NCBI GenBank assembly: GCA_903857165.1
Contig: CAIODU010000263.1
Coordinates: 1-38,642, forward strand
Direction of reading: 5' to 3'
Source: an uncultured Methylococcaceae bacterium
GTDB lineage: Bacteria > Pseudomonadota > Gammaproteobacteria > Methylococcales > Methylococcaceae
Length of the DNA stretch: 38,642 bases
Shown: positions 20,688 to 30,654 of the stretch, one piece after another
Position numbering within the stretch: position 1 is the first letter of the stretch
Layout: each line of letters begins with the position of its first letter
Notes under the pieces: model-generated
Databases searched by the model: none
Told to the model about the DNA's origin: nothing
Seen by the model: the letters and a program-made list of their open reading frames with translations, nothing else
Translations under genes and position numbers: made by a program

Positions 20688-23600
20688 ATGCTTCATCTCT
20701 TTCAATCCAACCGGCTGGAAACGCTGCTTGAACTGCTGGCAGCCATCGTCGCGCACCCTCAGGGCGATGCCCTCGCCAAGGAAACCATCGTCGTCCAAAG
20801 CAAAGGCATGGGGCGTTGGATAACCCTGAAACTCGCTGCAAAGCATGGCATTTGCGCTAACATTCAATTCCCTCTCCCCGCCTCCCACCAGTGGGAACTG
20901 CTGCGAACCGCGCTCGGCGAATTGCCCCTGCGCTCAGCCTTCTCCCCCGAAGCCATCGCCTTTCGACTGATGGATTGGCTGTCCAAACCGCATAACTTAG
21001 AGCGTGTGCCCACGCTGGCAAACTATCTGTCGGGAGGGGAGGACATTCGCCGCTACGAACTGGCGGTGCGCATCGCCGACCTGTTCGATCAATACTTGGT
21101 TTACCGCCCGGATTGGATAGCCGCATGGGAACGGGGTGAGATGCTAGGGCTGGGTGCGGACGAGCATTGGCAAGCCCTGCTGTGGTGCGAATTGGTGGCG
21201 ACGATCAAAGAACCGCATCGCACCCGCCTGATTGAACGCCTGTTGCAAGCGATTGAAAGCGGCGAAGTCGAAGGTCGCCTACCGGAGCGTGTACTGCTAT
21301 TCGGCATTTCCTCGCTACCCCCGGTTTTTTTAAACGTAGTCCAAGCCTTGTCGAAGCATTGCTATGTGGCCTTGTTTGCGCTCAACCCCTGTCGCCAGCC
21401 ATGGGGCGAAATTCATGATAGCCTCGAAATCGCCAAGTTGGCCGGCGAGAACGATCCCTCGGATTTATACTTGGAAGAGGGCAATCCCTTGCTGGCATCA
21501 TTAGGCAAGCAAGGCCGCGAATTTTTTGACAGCCTACTGCATGAGTCCCCCGATATTGTCGAACTGTTTGAAGATCAAGACATTGGGGACAGCCTATTGC
21601 ATGTGCTTCAAGCTGACATTCTCAACCTGGTTGACAGGAGTCCCCTGCGCTTTTCCGAGGCTGTGGAAAACGGGGGACAGCATCCTCGCCAATTAATCGC
21701 CCGTGGCGACCGATCCCTGCAAATTCACGCTTGCCACAGCCCGATGCGGGAGGTGGAAGTGTTGCGTGACCAGTTATTGGCGATGCTGGACGGCGACCCC
21801 GCACTCAATCCTGCCGACATTGCCGTGTTGACTCCCGACATCGCCCTTTATTCGCCTTACATTGATGCAGTGTTCGGCGCCGCCGAGAGCGCGACACGCA
21901 TCCCCTTCGGGATTGCCGATCGCGGCGAAACGGGCGAACAGGCGTTCCACGAAACATTTCTTCGCCTGCTCGATCTCCCCTCCTCGCGCTTTGATGCCGA
22001 GTGGGTCATGGATTTCCTCGAACAGCCGTTCCTGCGCAACCGTTTTGGACTTTGCGAAGACGACCTTCCGGTCATCCACCGGACCGTGCGGGAAACGGGT
22101 ATTCGCTGGGGAAGGGATGCAGACCATCGCGCATCCTTGGGGCTACCCGCAGAATCCCGCCACACTTGGCGGGAAGGCCTGCAACGAATGTTGCTGGGTT
22201 ATGCCCTGCCGCAGACTGTCGCGGAGGACGGCATCCCCCTCTTCGACGAGACGCTGCCGTTTGACGACTTGGAAGGCGGCCTGGCCCAAGTTATCGGGCG
22301 ATTCGCCGAGTTCGTCGAAGTGCTGATGCAATACAGCGAGGGGCTAAAACCATCCCGGCCTTTGGTCGCTTGGATTGACCAGCTTGCCGACCTGCTCGAA
22401 AACCTGTTTTCACCTTCCACAGAAGAAGAGGAAAATAGCCGCCAGCGTTTGCGCGATGCCTTTGAGCTATTGGGCGAACTGGCCAAACTGGCCGCTTTCG
22501 GCTCCCCCGTCGACCTGATGGTGGTGAAACGCTGGCTGACCAACCAGTTGAATACAGAATCCGGCGGCGGTTTCCTGACCGGAGGGGTCACCTTTTGTGC
22601 CATGGTGCCTATGCGCAGCCTGCCGTTCAAGGTCATTTGCCTGCTTGGGCTAAACGACGACGCTTTCCCACGCCGTCAACACCCCAAAGGCTTCGACCTC
22701 ATCGCCCGCCACCCCCGCAGGGGAGACCGGTCCAGGCGATTGGATGACCGTTATCTTTTTTTGGAGACTCTCCTGTCTGCCCGGGACATCCTCTACATAA
22801 GCCATGTGGGCCGCAACATTCGCGATAACGGGGTGTTACCCCCATCGGTATTGGTCGCAGATATTCTGGATGTGATCCAGTCTGGCTTCGCCATGCAAGA
22901 CGGCGGCGATTGCCTTGACCACATCCTCACCACCCATTCGCTGCAAGGTTTCAACCCGGCCTATTTCAAAGACGACCCGAAATTGCCGGGTTTCTCCACT
23001 CACTGGCTGATGGCGGCCAATAGCTTGGGAAAACAGAGCGAAAGCACCGTGAGCTTTTTCGCAAAGCCCCTGCCTGAACCGGAAGAAAATCCGCTGGTTG
23101 TTGATCTTGACGGATTGGCTTTTTTTTTCTCCAACCCCTCGCGCTATCTGCTGCGCAACCGCCTAGGGCTAAGCTTGAATGTGGGCGAGGAGGCTTTCGA
23201 GAACCGCGAACCTTTCGCACTGGATTATTTTGACAAGGAATCCATGCGCAAAATGGCCTTGGATGAACTGCATGGGAATTTCCCTGCGCACACGGCGCAA
23301 CGCCTGGCGGCGGCGGCGGGTACACTGCCCCACGGCGGATTTGGCCAGGCGATCTTCGCCAAGGAACATGCTATTGCAAAAAAGGCCGCCCCTATCCTAC
23401 TGCCACTGATGGATATTCCGAAGTTGGAACCCTTCTTCCTACAATTTGAGTCCGCAAGCATCCGCTTGGAAAGCGCCCTTCGTGGGGTGACTGCCCAAGG
23501 GCTGGTCGAATGGCGGCTGCACGCCATCAGTCCCCGCGACCTCCTCAATCTTTGGATCAGACATCTGGCATTATGCCTACTCCAACCACCCAATGTGCTG

Positions 23601-23966
23601 TGCGAGAGCCGGTTGGTCGGAGAGAAGAAAACCTTCCGCTTTGGCCCGGTCGGAAACCCAGGCTTGGAGCTTGCCAAACTGCTGGGTTATTTTCGGCAAG
23701 GTCTGTGCCGCCCCCTGCCCTTTTTCGTCAAGAGTGCCTGGGCCTACGCAAAAAACGTAGCAGTTGAAAATAGGGAAAAAGCGCTAAAAGAAGCGCACAA
23801 AGTCTGGGATGTCCCCGCCTACCGCAATGGGGCATTTTTCGGGGAATCCGAGAACCCCTATTATCAGATGGTTTATCGCGGCGGCGATCCGCTGGACGAT
23901 GAATTTGAAAGCCTGAGCTTGGACATATTCTCGCCACTGATGGCTGTGCTGGAGGAAGAGGTGTGA
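20688..23966 (+). CDS. recC: Exodeoxyribonuclease V subunit gamma (RecC)
   Basis: MLHLFQSNRLETLLELLAAIV, VQSKGMGRWITLKLAAKHGICANIQFPLP, FCAMVPMRSLPFKVICLLGLNDDAFPR. Confidence 0.97.
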   Translation: MLHLFQSNRLETLLELLAAIVAHPQGDALAKETIVVQSKGMGRWITLKLAAKHGICANIQFPLPASHQWELLRTALGELPLRSAFSPEAIAFRLMDWLSKPHNLERVPTLANYLSGGEDIRRYELAVRIADLFDQYLVYRPDWIAAWERGEMLGLGADEHWQALLWCELVATIKEPHRTRLIERLLQAIESGEVEGRLPERVLLFGISSLPPVFLNVVQALSKHCYVALFALNPCRQPWGEIHDSLEIAKLAGENDPSDLYLEEGNPLLASLGKQGREFFDSLLHESPDIVELFEDQDIGDSLLHVLQADILNLVDRSPLRFSEAVENGGQHPRQLIARGDRSLQIHACHSPMREVEVLRDQLLAMLDGDPALNPADIAVLTPDIALYSPYIDAVFGAAESATRIPFGIADRGETGEQAFHETFLRLLDLPSSRFDAEWVMDFLEQPFLRNRFGLCEDDLPVIHRTVRETGIRWGRDADHRASLGLPAESRHTWREGLQRMLLGYALPQTVAEDGIPLFDETLPFDDLEGGLAQVIGRFAEFVEVLMQYSEGLKPSRPLVAWIDQLADLLENLFSPSTEEEENSRQRLRDAFELLGELAKLAAFGSPVDLMVVKRWLTNQLNTESGGGFLTGGVTFCAMVPMRSLPFKVICLLGLNDDAFPRRQHPKGFDLIARHPRRGDRSRRLDDRYLFLETLLSARDILYISHVGRNIRDNGVLPPSVLVADILDVIQSGFAMQDGGDCLDHILTTHSLQGFNPAYFKDDPKLPGFSTHWLMAANSLGKQSESTVSFFAKPLPEPEENPLVVDLDGLAFFFSNPSRYLLRNRLGLSLNVGEEAFENREPFALDYFDKESMRKMALDELHGNFPAHTAQRLAAAAGTLPHGGFGQAIFAKEHAIAKKAAPILLPLMDIPKLEPFFLQFESASIRLESALRGVTAQGLVEWRLHAISPRDLLNLWIRHLALCLLQPPNVLCESRLVGEKKTFRFGPVGNPGLELAKLLGYFRQGLCRPLPFFVKSAWAYAKNVAVENREKALKEAHKVWDVPAYRNGAFFGESENPYYQMVYRGGDPLDDEFESLSLDIFSPLMAVLEEEV

Positions 23967-26900
23967 CAACATCCGCGTACCAAGAACTCAGCGTGTTTGC
24001 CACCCCGATCGAAGGCGTAAACCTCATCGAAGCCAGCGCCGGGACTGGAAAGACGTGGACTATCACCGGGCTTTATGTCCGCCTCGTTGTCGAAGAAGCT
24101 TATCGGGTCGAACAGATTTTGGTGGTGACCTACACCAAAGCGGCCACGGCCGAACTGCGCGAACGTATCCGCCGAAGACTGACGGAAGCCTTGGCGGTGA
24201 TCGCGGTCGGCGAACCTGCCGACGACTATTGCCGAATCTTGCTGGAACGTGTCGTCGCTTCAGGCCAACGGCGCTTGGCCATGCGCCGTTTGCAGACCGC
24301 CATCCGTAATTTCGACGAAGCGGCGATATTCACCATCCACGGCTTTTGCCAGCGGGTATTGACGGAAAGTGCTTTTGAATCAGGCATGGCCTTTGAGACC
24401 GAACTGGCCCCGGACGAGTCCGGCTTCATCCAGGAGATAGTCGATGATTTTTGGCGGCGGGAAACCGCCGCTGCGTCCAAGCTGTGGGCAAGCTATCTGG
24501 CGGATAACGGGCAAACCCCGGACGCTTGGCGGCAAAGTGTGCGCCCGCACCTAGGCAAGCCTTACTTGGAAATCACGACCATCCCCGAACCTGAGGATGG
24601 TGCGGCCGCCGAAAAAAATCTTATCGGCGCATTCGGCAACGCGAGGGCCGTTTGGCTGGACTTTCGAGATGAAATCACCCGCCTTGTACTCCAATCGGCG
24701 GCGGATGAAATTCTAAATAAAAAATCCTATCGCCCCGATGCCTTGCCCGTCTGGTTTGCCGATTTCGACGATTTTTTCGCCGGAGAAGATGCCCGGCTGC
24801 CACCCCCGGAAAAGCTGGCAAAGCTTGGTCTTGCAGAATTGGAAAAAGGGACACGAAAAGGCAAGCCCCCCCCTCGCCATCCTTTTTTCAACATCTGCTC
24901 GGAATTGGCCGAGGCTGCGGAAAAATTGGCGGGTATTTACAGTCTGAAGCTCATCGGATTGAAAATACGCCTGATCGGCGAATGCAATGCCGAGTTGCCC
25001 AAGCGCAAATCCAAGCTGGGGCTGGTGTCCTACGACGATCTGCTAAATCGGTTGGCCGATGCTTTGCGTTCGTCGGAAGGCGGCCATCTGGCCACGGTCA
25101 TCCGGTCACGTTATCACGCCGCCCTCATTGATGAATTCCAAGACACCGATCCGGTGCAATATCGGATTTTCCGGGCGATTTACTCGACGGGTGACCGGCC
25201 GGTATTCTATGTCGGCGACCCCAAGCAAGCCGTCTATGCTTTTCGCGGGGCGGATGTATTCAGCTATTTGGAAGCACGAGGGCAAGCTGCGGCCCACTAT
25301 ACGTTGGCGGTAAACCAGCGCTCCGCCCCCCGACTCATTGCCGCTGTGAATGCCTTGTTCATGCGTTCGCCCAATCCCTTCCTGCTCCGCGAGATCGACT
25401 ACCACCCTGTCCAGCCCGCCGCTAAAAAAAGGCCCCTGCTCACAGTGGAAGGGGACACTGGCGAACCCTTGCGCTTCACGCTTATCCGCGACGGGGAAAA
25501 GGCACTCAGCAAAGAAACTGCCAATCGACTTGCCGCACAGGCAACGGCCACTGACATTGTCCGCTTGCTGAATTTGGCGGCAGTAGGCAAGGCGCGGCTG
25601 GTCGGCGTGGGGGAAGACCGGCCTGTCAACGGCGGCGACATCGCCATCTTGGTGCCCACCCATCGCCAAGGCAACTTGATCCAAGCAGCCTTGGCACAAC
25701 GCGGCGTCCCGGCAGTGCGCCAAGGACAGGACAATGTCTTCCAGTCCAAAGAAGCGGTGGAACTGGAATTGATATTGTCAGGCATAGTCGAGCCGCAGCG
25801 GGAAATGCGCATCCGCACGGCACTTGCAACGGAACTCGCCGGGCTGGACGCCTTCACCTTATTCAGCCTGCAAAATAATGAAGAGGCTTGGGGGGGGAAA
25901 GTCCACGACTTCAGCCGTTACCGCGAGTTATGGCTGGGACGGGGATTCATGCCCATGTTCCGCCGCTGGATGGAGGAAAATGGCGCGGTCGAACGGTTGC
26001 TGCGCCATCCCGACGGCGAACGGCGGTTGACCAACCTACTGCACCTAGCCGAGTTGCTGCAAGTCGAAAGCCGCGAAAAACCGGGGCCGGAGGTTCTGCT
26101 AGGCTGGTTTTCACGCACCCTCCGCGACCCCGGAGGTGACGAGGAAGCCCTGCTGAGGTTGGAAAGCGATGCCGAGCGGGTCAAGATCGTCACCGTCCAC
26201 ACCAGCAAAGGGTTGGAGTATCCGATTGTCCACTGCCCATTTCTTTGGGATGGCAACTTGTGGAAGAAAGAAGAAACCGCCGCTTCATTCCACGATGCGG
26301 ATCGTAACTACCAACCCGTGCTTACCTTGGGCGGGCCTGATTACGAATATCACCGCCAACTGGCAAGCAAGGAAAAACTCGCCGAAAAGTTGCGCCTGCT
26401 CTATGTCGCCATCACCCGTGCCAAGCACCACTGCCAGGTGATTTGGGGGTTGGTTTCCGGCATGGAAACGTCAGCGCTGGCATGGCTGCTGAATGGTCCG
26501 TCCGCAACCACCGACGATCCATTGGCAAGCATGGACTGCCTTTGCAAGGGATTGGATAACGCTGCCATCGAAGCGACTTTGCAGGATTTTGCCAGGCAAG
26601 CCCCCGGCACGATTGCCGTGGAAGATTTTCAAATCGACGAAACGCCTTACGCACCCCCCGCAACGCCCGCTCAAGACCTGCATGTCCGCACATTCACCCG
26701 GCCCTATCTGCGCCCGACTTGGCGCATGGCCAGTTTCTCCGCCTTGGCCCGGGGCCGTCACAGCGAAGCACCGGACTACGACCCGTCGGAGCCTGACCCC
26801 AGGGACCAGCCACAAGACCGCAGCTTCTTCGCTTTCCCTCGCGGGGCGGGCGCGGGGCGTTGCTTGCACGCCATTTTCGAGGAATGGGATTTCACTTACA

Positions 26901-27547
26901 CCGACAGGAAGGCATTGGAACGGCTAGTCTGTCGCAAACTCAAGGCACACGGCATCGCCGAAGAGTGGGCAACGGTTGTCGCAGACAGTGTGCAAACCAC
27001 CCTTGCCACCGACTTGGATGGCAAAAACCTTAAGCTGATGCGCATCGACGCAAGAAACCGGCTGGCCGAACTGGAATTCACCTATCCAATCCATGAATTG
27101 GCAGTGCAAGGGCTGAAGGCATTGCTAGGCGAAACCGCTTTGGGATTGCCGATGGCGTTCGCCCGTTCCGCCGAATCCCTGGCGTTTGAAACAGTGAATG
27201 GATATATGAAAGGCTTCATCGACCTTACCTTCGAGGCCGATGGGCGATATTATATCCTTGACTACAAATCCAATTGGCTGGGGTCGACAGCACAAGACTA
27301 CGCTCCTCCCCGTTTGCTCCAGGCCATGGCCCGTGAGCATTACTACCTGCAATATTTGATCTATTGCCTGGCCCTGCATCGCTACCTTGGCTTGCGTTTG
27401 CCCGATTACCACTACGACAGCCATTTTGGCGGCGTGTTCTACCTGTTCCTGCGCGGCATGGGCCATGAAAACGCACTAGGATGTGGTATATTTTGGGATC
27501 GGCCAAGCAAGGAGTTGATTGCTGCTTTGGATGGTTTACTGGCTTGA
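23963..27547 (+). CDS. recB: Exodeoxyribonuclease V subunit beta (RecB helicase-nuclease)
   Basis: Walker A IEASAGTGKTWTI, ALIDEFQDTDPVQYRIF, VGDPKQAVYAFRGAD, nuclease motif YYILDYKSNWLG. GTG start overlaps the recC stop. Confidence 0.97.
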   Translation: MTTSAYQELSVFATPIEGVNLIEASAGTGKTWTITGLYVRLVVEEAYRVEQILVVTYTKAATAELRERIRRRLTEALAVIAVGEPADDYCRILLERVVASGQRRLAMRRLQTAIRNFDEAAIFTIHGFCQRVLTESAFESGMAFETELAPDESGFIQEIVDDFWRRETAAASKLWASYLADNGQTPDAWRQSVRPHLGKPYLEITTIPEPEDGAAAEKNLIGAFGNARAVWLDFRDEITRLVLQSAADEILNKKSYRPDALPVWFADFDDFFAGEDARLPPPEKLAKLGLAELEKGTRKGKPPPRHPFFNICSELAEAAEKLAGIYSLKLIGLKIRLIGECNAELPKRKSKLGLVSYDDLLNRLADALRSSEGGHLATVIRSRYHAALIDEFQDTDPVQYRIFRAIYSTGDRPVFYVGDPKQAVYAFRGADVFSYLEARGQAAAHYTLAVNQRSAPRLIAAVNALFMRSPNPFLLREIDYHPVQPAAKKRPLLTVEGDTGEPLRFTLIRDGEKALSKETANRLAAQATATDIVRLLNLAAVGKARLVGVGEDRPVNGGDIAILVPTHRQGNLIQAALAQRGVPAVRQGQDNVFQSKEAVELELILSGIVEPQREMRIRTALATELAGLDAFTLFSLQNNEEAWGGKVHDFSRYRELWLGRGFMPMFRRWMEENGAVERLLRHPDGERRLTNLLHLAELLQVESREKPGPEVLLGWFSRTLRDPGGDEEALLRLESDAERVKIVTVHTSKGLEYPIVHCPFLWDGNLWKKEETAASFHDADRNYQPVLTLGGPDYEYHRQLASKEKLAEKLRLLYVAITRAKHHCQVIWGLVSGMETSALAWLLNGPSATTDDPLASMDCLCKGLDNAAIEATLQDFARQAPGTIAVEDFQIDETPYAPPATPAQDLHVRTFTRPYLRPTWRMASFSALARGRHSEAPDYDPSEPDPRDQPQDRSFFAFPRGAGAGRCLHAIFEEWDFTYTDRKALERLVCRKLKAHGIAEEWATVVADSVQTTLATDLDGKNLKLMRIDARNRLAELEFTYPIHELAVQGLKALLGETALGLPMAFARSAESLAFETVNGYMKGFIDLTFEADGRYYILDYKSNWLGSTAQDYAPPRLLQAMAREHYYLQYLIYCLALHRYLGLRLPDYHYDSHFGGVFYLFLRGMGHENALGCGIFWDRPSKELIAALDGLLA

Positions 27548-27671
27548 CTATGGCAAAATGACGCAAGTGGCAATTCTCATCAGGCCACGCATCCAGACAT
27601 CGGCATCCGCAAAACCTAAGGGATGCCCCAAAAATTTCGATTCTTCCTATCCATTTTAAGGACACGTTCAG

Positions 27672-28577
27672 ATGATTAAGAAAAAAGTAATTGACCAGAT
27701 TCGTGTAACGCCGGGCAAAAAAGTCAACTTGAAAGACTTTGGCACCAGTTGGGCTTCGTTGCCCGAATTGAAGGATTTCGGCAAAGAGGAGGTCAAACAA
27801 AAGGCGGCTGAATTGCTCGAAGAAAATCGCGAGGAATTGTCCAAGGCGCAGGAACTGCTTTGGGCCAGCGACATCCATTCAGTCTTAGTGGTGCTGCAAG
27901 CCATGGATGCCGCCGGCAAGGATGGCATCATCAAACATGTGATGTCAGGCTTGAACCCCCAGGGTTGCGAGGTGCAAAGCTTTAAACAACCCACCGCCGA
28001 AGAATTGGACCATAACTTTTTATGGCGCTATATGTGCCGTACACCTGAACGGGGCCGCATCGGCATTTTCAACCGGTCTTATTATGAAGATGTGCTGGTC
28101 GTCAAGGTTCACCCGGAAATGCTGGACAAAGCAAAATTGCCCCCCGGCAAGCGTGGCGATGGTTTCTGGGAAAAGCGTTATGAAGACATCAATGCCTTCG
28201 AGCACCACCTTGTCCGCAATGGCACGCTCGTCCTCAAGTTCTTCCTGCACATTTCCAAGGACGAGCAGAAAAAACGGTTTCTGGAACGTTTGGAAAACCC
28301 CGACAAGCATTGGAAGTTTTCTGCGGCGGACATGGCTGAAAGGGGGTTTTGGAATGAGTATGCCAAGGCATTCGAAGATGCCTTAAGCGCGACCAGCACA
28401 AAGTGGGCACCTTGGTATGTGATACCTGCCGACCATAAGTGGGTTGCACGGACATTGATCTCGGACATCCTTGTCACCAGCATCAAGTCACTGGATCTGG
28501 AATTCCCCACTGTAAGCGCAGAGAAAAACGCCGCGCTAGTCGAGGCAAAAAGGCAGTTGGATCAAGAGGAAAGCTAA
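27672..28577 (+). CDS. Polyphosphate kinase 2 family protein
   Basis: Walker A VVLQAMDAAGKDGIIKHVMSGLNPQG, RIGIFNRSYYEDVLVVKVHPE, WYVIPADHKWVARTLISDI. Confidence 0.92.
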   Translation: MIKKKVIDQIRVTPGKKVNLKDFGTSWASLPELKDFGKEEVKQKAAELLEENREELSKAQELLWASDIHSVLVVLQAMDAAGKDGIIKHVMSGLNPQGCEVQSFKQPTAEELDHNFLWRYMCRTPERGRIGIFNRSYYEDVLVVKVHPEMLDKAKLPPGKRGDGFWEKRYEDINAFEHHLVRNGTLVLKFFLHISKDEQKKRFLERLENPDKHWKFSAADMAERGFWNEYAKAFEDALSATSTKWAPWYVIPADHKWVARTLISDILVTSIKSLDLEFPTVSAEKNAALVEAKRQLDQEES

Positions 28578-28605
28578 TTTCCCAGCGTTAACCGGATTAT
28601 GGCAT

Positions 28606-28674
28606 CAACCCCCCTCCCATTGCCTGTGTCTGGAGCGCAAGGCTTGGCCCGATGGCATTAGGGAGAGGGGATTG
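28606..28674. repeat. Imperfect long inverted repeat between the PPK2 gene and a lipoprotein gene
   Basis: CAACCCCCCTCCCATTGCC ... GGCATTAGGGAGAGGGGATTG. The reverse complement of the right arm is CAATCCCCTCTCCCTAATGCC. Confidence 0.4.
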
Positions 28675-28690
28675 ACCAACAAGGTGAATT

Positions 28691-28981
28691 ATGGCAACAA
28701 TCAAAATAGCTCTACTGTCATTGGCAATAGTGGCAACTGCACTGTTTACAGGCGGTTGCACTAAATACCATCCCCATACCGGTCAACAACAAGTCGATGT
28801 CGGCGCAACTGCGGGTGTGGCAGGTCTCGCGCTTGGGGCCGCCGCGCTGGGCGTGGCGGCCAGCAGCCGCAACGACTACTATCGCAGGGATGTCGTGGCC
28901 GTCAACCGGCCCCCAGTCTATCGCCCTTACCGAGGGGGTTACTATCAGGCAGGGCGTAAAGGAGGTTATTACCGACGCTAA
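28691..28981 (+). CDS. Small predicted lipoprotein with Tyr/Arg/Gly-rich C-terminus
   Basis: Signal peptide with lipobox-like FTGGC (MATIKIALLSLAIVATALFTGGC), Ala/Gly-rich hydrophobic stretch, tail RPPVYRPYRGGYYQAGRKGGYYRR. Confidence 0.6.
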   Translation: MATIKIALLSLAIVATALFTGGCTKYHPHTGQQQVDVGATAGVAGLALGAAALGVAASSRNDYYRRDVVAVNRPPVYRPYRGGYYQAGRKGGYYRR

Positions 28982-29034
28982 AGAAGCCCCCAAACAACAG
29001 ATTTAAGTGAACCCGTGAACCATCAGGAGCTTAT

Positions 29035-29490
29035 ATGCGTTTCGATAAAATTGTAATAGCCATCGCCATGCTTGCCTTGCTGACCCCCTCGTTCACATGG
29101 GCTGCGCATGACAAAGTGTCATCCCAAGCATGGGATAAGTTGACCCCCGCTTGGGACGCGGTAAGTGAAAGGCTAATCGGCTTCGCCGGCGCAAAGAAAC
29201 AGAAACTACTCGCCGATCTCGCCTTCGCCGCCGCCGCCGCCGAGCAGTGCGATGGGTTGACGCTGGATGAGGGCAAATTCAAAGGCGCGTTCGACTCTCT
29301 GGACGATGCCGGGTACAAAGCGCTTTCACTGGCTGACAAAGAACAATACGGACCGAAGCTGATGGGCTTTTTTGGCATTTATGTGGGTTTGATTACTGCG
29401 GAAGCTTTGCTTGAGCAGCAGGCATTTTGCACCTATGCAATCAATCAACAAACCATAGGCGCAGGATCGTATTGGCTGGATGCCAAGTAG
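29035..29490 (+). CDS. Secreted/periplasmic hypothetical protein
   Basis: Signal peptide MRFDKIVIAIAMLALLTPSFTWA-A, helical composition, two cysteines in the mature region; preceding AGGAGC ribosome-binding site. Confidence 0.65.
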   Translation: MRFDKIVIAIAMLALLTPSFTWAAHDKVSSQAWDKLTPAWDAVSERLIGFAGAKKQKLLADLAFAAAAAEQCDGLTLDEGKFKGAFDSLDDAGYKALSLADKEQYGPKLMGFFGIYVGLITAEALLEQQAFCTYAINQQTIGAGSYWLDAK

Positions 29491-29505
29491 TTGACCAAAA
29501 GTGTT

Positions 29506-30651
29506 TTAGGACAACCTGCCCGCAAAGTCTTCGTAGCCAAATTTTCTGACTATCTTAATGCCTTCCTCAGCATTGAATGTGGCTATTGACGGTAGATTGA
29601 CACCATTGAACATATGATTCTTGACCATGGTGTAATGCGCCATGTCACAAAACACCAGCCTGTCATCCGGTTTTAATGGCTGTTTAAATGAATAATCACC
29701 AATCACATCCCCGGCGAGGCAAGTCATGCCCCCAAGCCGGTAGTCATAACCGTATTCCCCCGGTTTACCCGCACCGATGATATTGGGTCGGTAGGGCATT
29801 TCTAGGACATCGGGCATATGACATGTCGCTGAAGTGTCCAAGATAGCGAGCGTCATTTCATTTTCGATGACATCCAATACCTTGGCCACAAGAAAGCCAG
29901 TATTCAGGGCAATCGCCTCTCCCGGTTCAAGATAAATGTCTATTGAGTATTTGTCTTTAAAATACAGGATTGAACGAACCAATGTTTCAATATCATAATC
30001 GGGCCTTGTAATATGATGCCCTCCCCCCATATTCAGCCATTTCATACGCTTAATATATTCGCCAAATTTTTCATCGACTACTTTAGCGGTACGCCACAGG
30101 GTATCTGAGTTTTGCTCGCACAGGGTATGGAAATGCAAGCCATCTATCCCGTCCAGTTGGTCTGGCCTAAAATTTTTCAGCGTGACCCCTAGCCTAGAGA
30201 ACTTGTAACAGGGATTGTAAAGGGGAACTGCAATCTCGGAGTATTCAGGGTTGATTCTGATCCCACACTGAATATATTTTGAGCCTGACTTGGTTACTTG
30301 AGGTTTATACTTCTGCCATTGATTAAATGAATTAAATACAATATGGTCACAGTATTTAATTATTTCGTCAAACTCCTCATCAACATAAGCAGGTGCGCAC
30401 ATATGGACTTCCTTACCCATCTTTTCATAGCCCAGCCTTGCCTCAAAAAGCGAACTTGAAGTGACTCCCTTCAGGTATTCTCCAATAAGGGGATAAAGGC
30501 TGTGCATTGCAAATCCTTTTTGTGCAAGAAGAATGCTGCATTCTGTCCTTTCTTGGACAGAGCGCAGCACTTCAAGATTTTTTACCAGAAGACGCTCGTC
30601 AATGACATAGTAGGGTGTATTTAAAGCGTTAAAATCAAGTTCCATTGCCAT
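29506..30651 (-). CDS. nspC: Carboxynorspermidine decarboxylase
   Basis: Fold-III PLP decarboxylase-like: NTPYYVIDERLLVKNLEVL, LAQKGFAMHSLYPLIGEYLKGVTSSSLFEARLG, WLNMGGGHHITRPDYDIE, YLEPGEAIALNTGFLVAKVLD. Confidence 0.92.
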   Translation of the reverse strand: MAMELDFNALNTPYYVIDERLLVKNLEVLRSVQERTECSILLAQKGFAMHSLYPLIGEYLKGVTSSSLFEARLGYEKMGKEVHMCAPAYVDEEFDEIIKYCDHIVFNSFNQWQKYKPQVTKSGSKYIQCGIRINPEYSEIAVPLYNPCYKFSRLGVTLKNFRPDQLDGIDGLHFHTLCEQNSDTLWRTAKVVDEKFGEYIKRMKWLNMGGGHHITRPDYDIETLVRSILYFKDKYSIDIYLEPGEAIALNTGFLVAKVLDVIENEMTLAILDTSATCHMPDVLEMPYRPNIIGAGKPGEYGYDYRLGGMTCLAGDVIGDYSFKQPLKPDDRLVFCDMAHYTMVKNHMFNGVNLPSIATFNAEEGIKIVRKFGYEDFAGRLS

Positions 30652-30654
30652 GCC

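Noticed and set aside
25106-25723. 205-aa minus-strand ORF inside recB
   Set aside because: Antisense to conserved helicase motifs; no recognisable domain.
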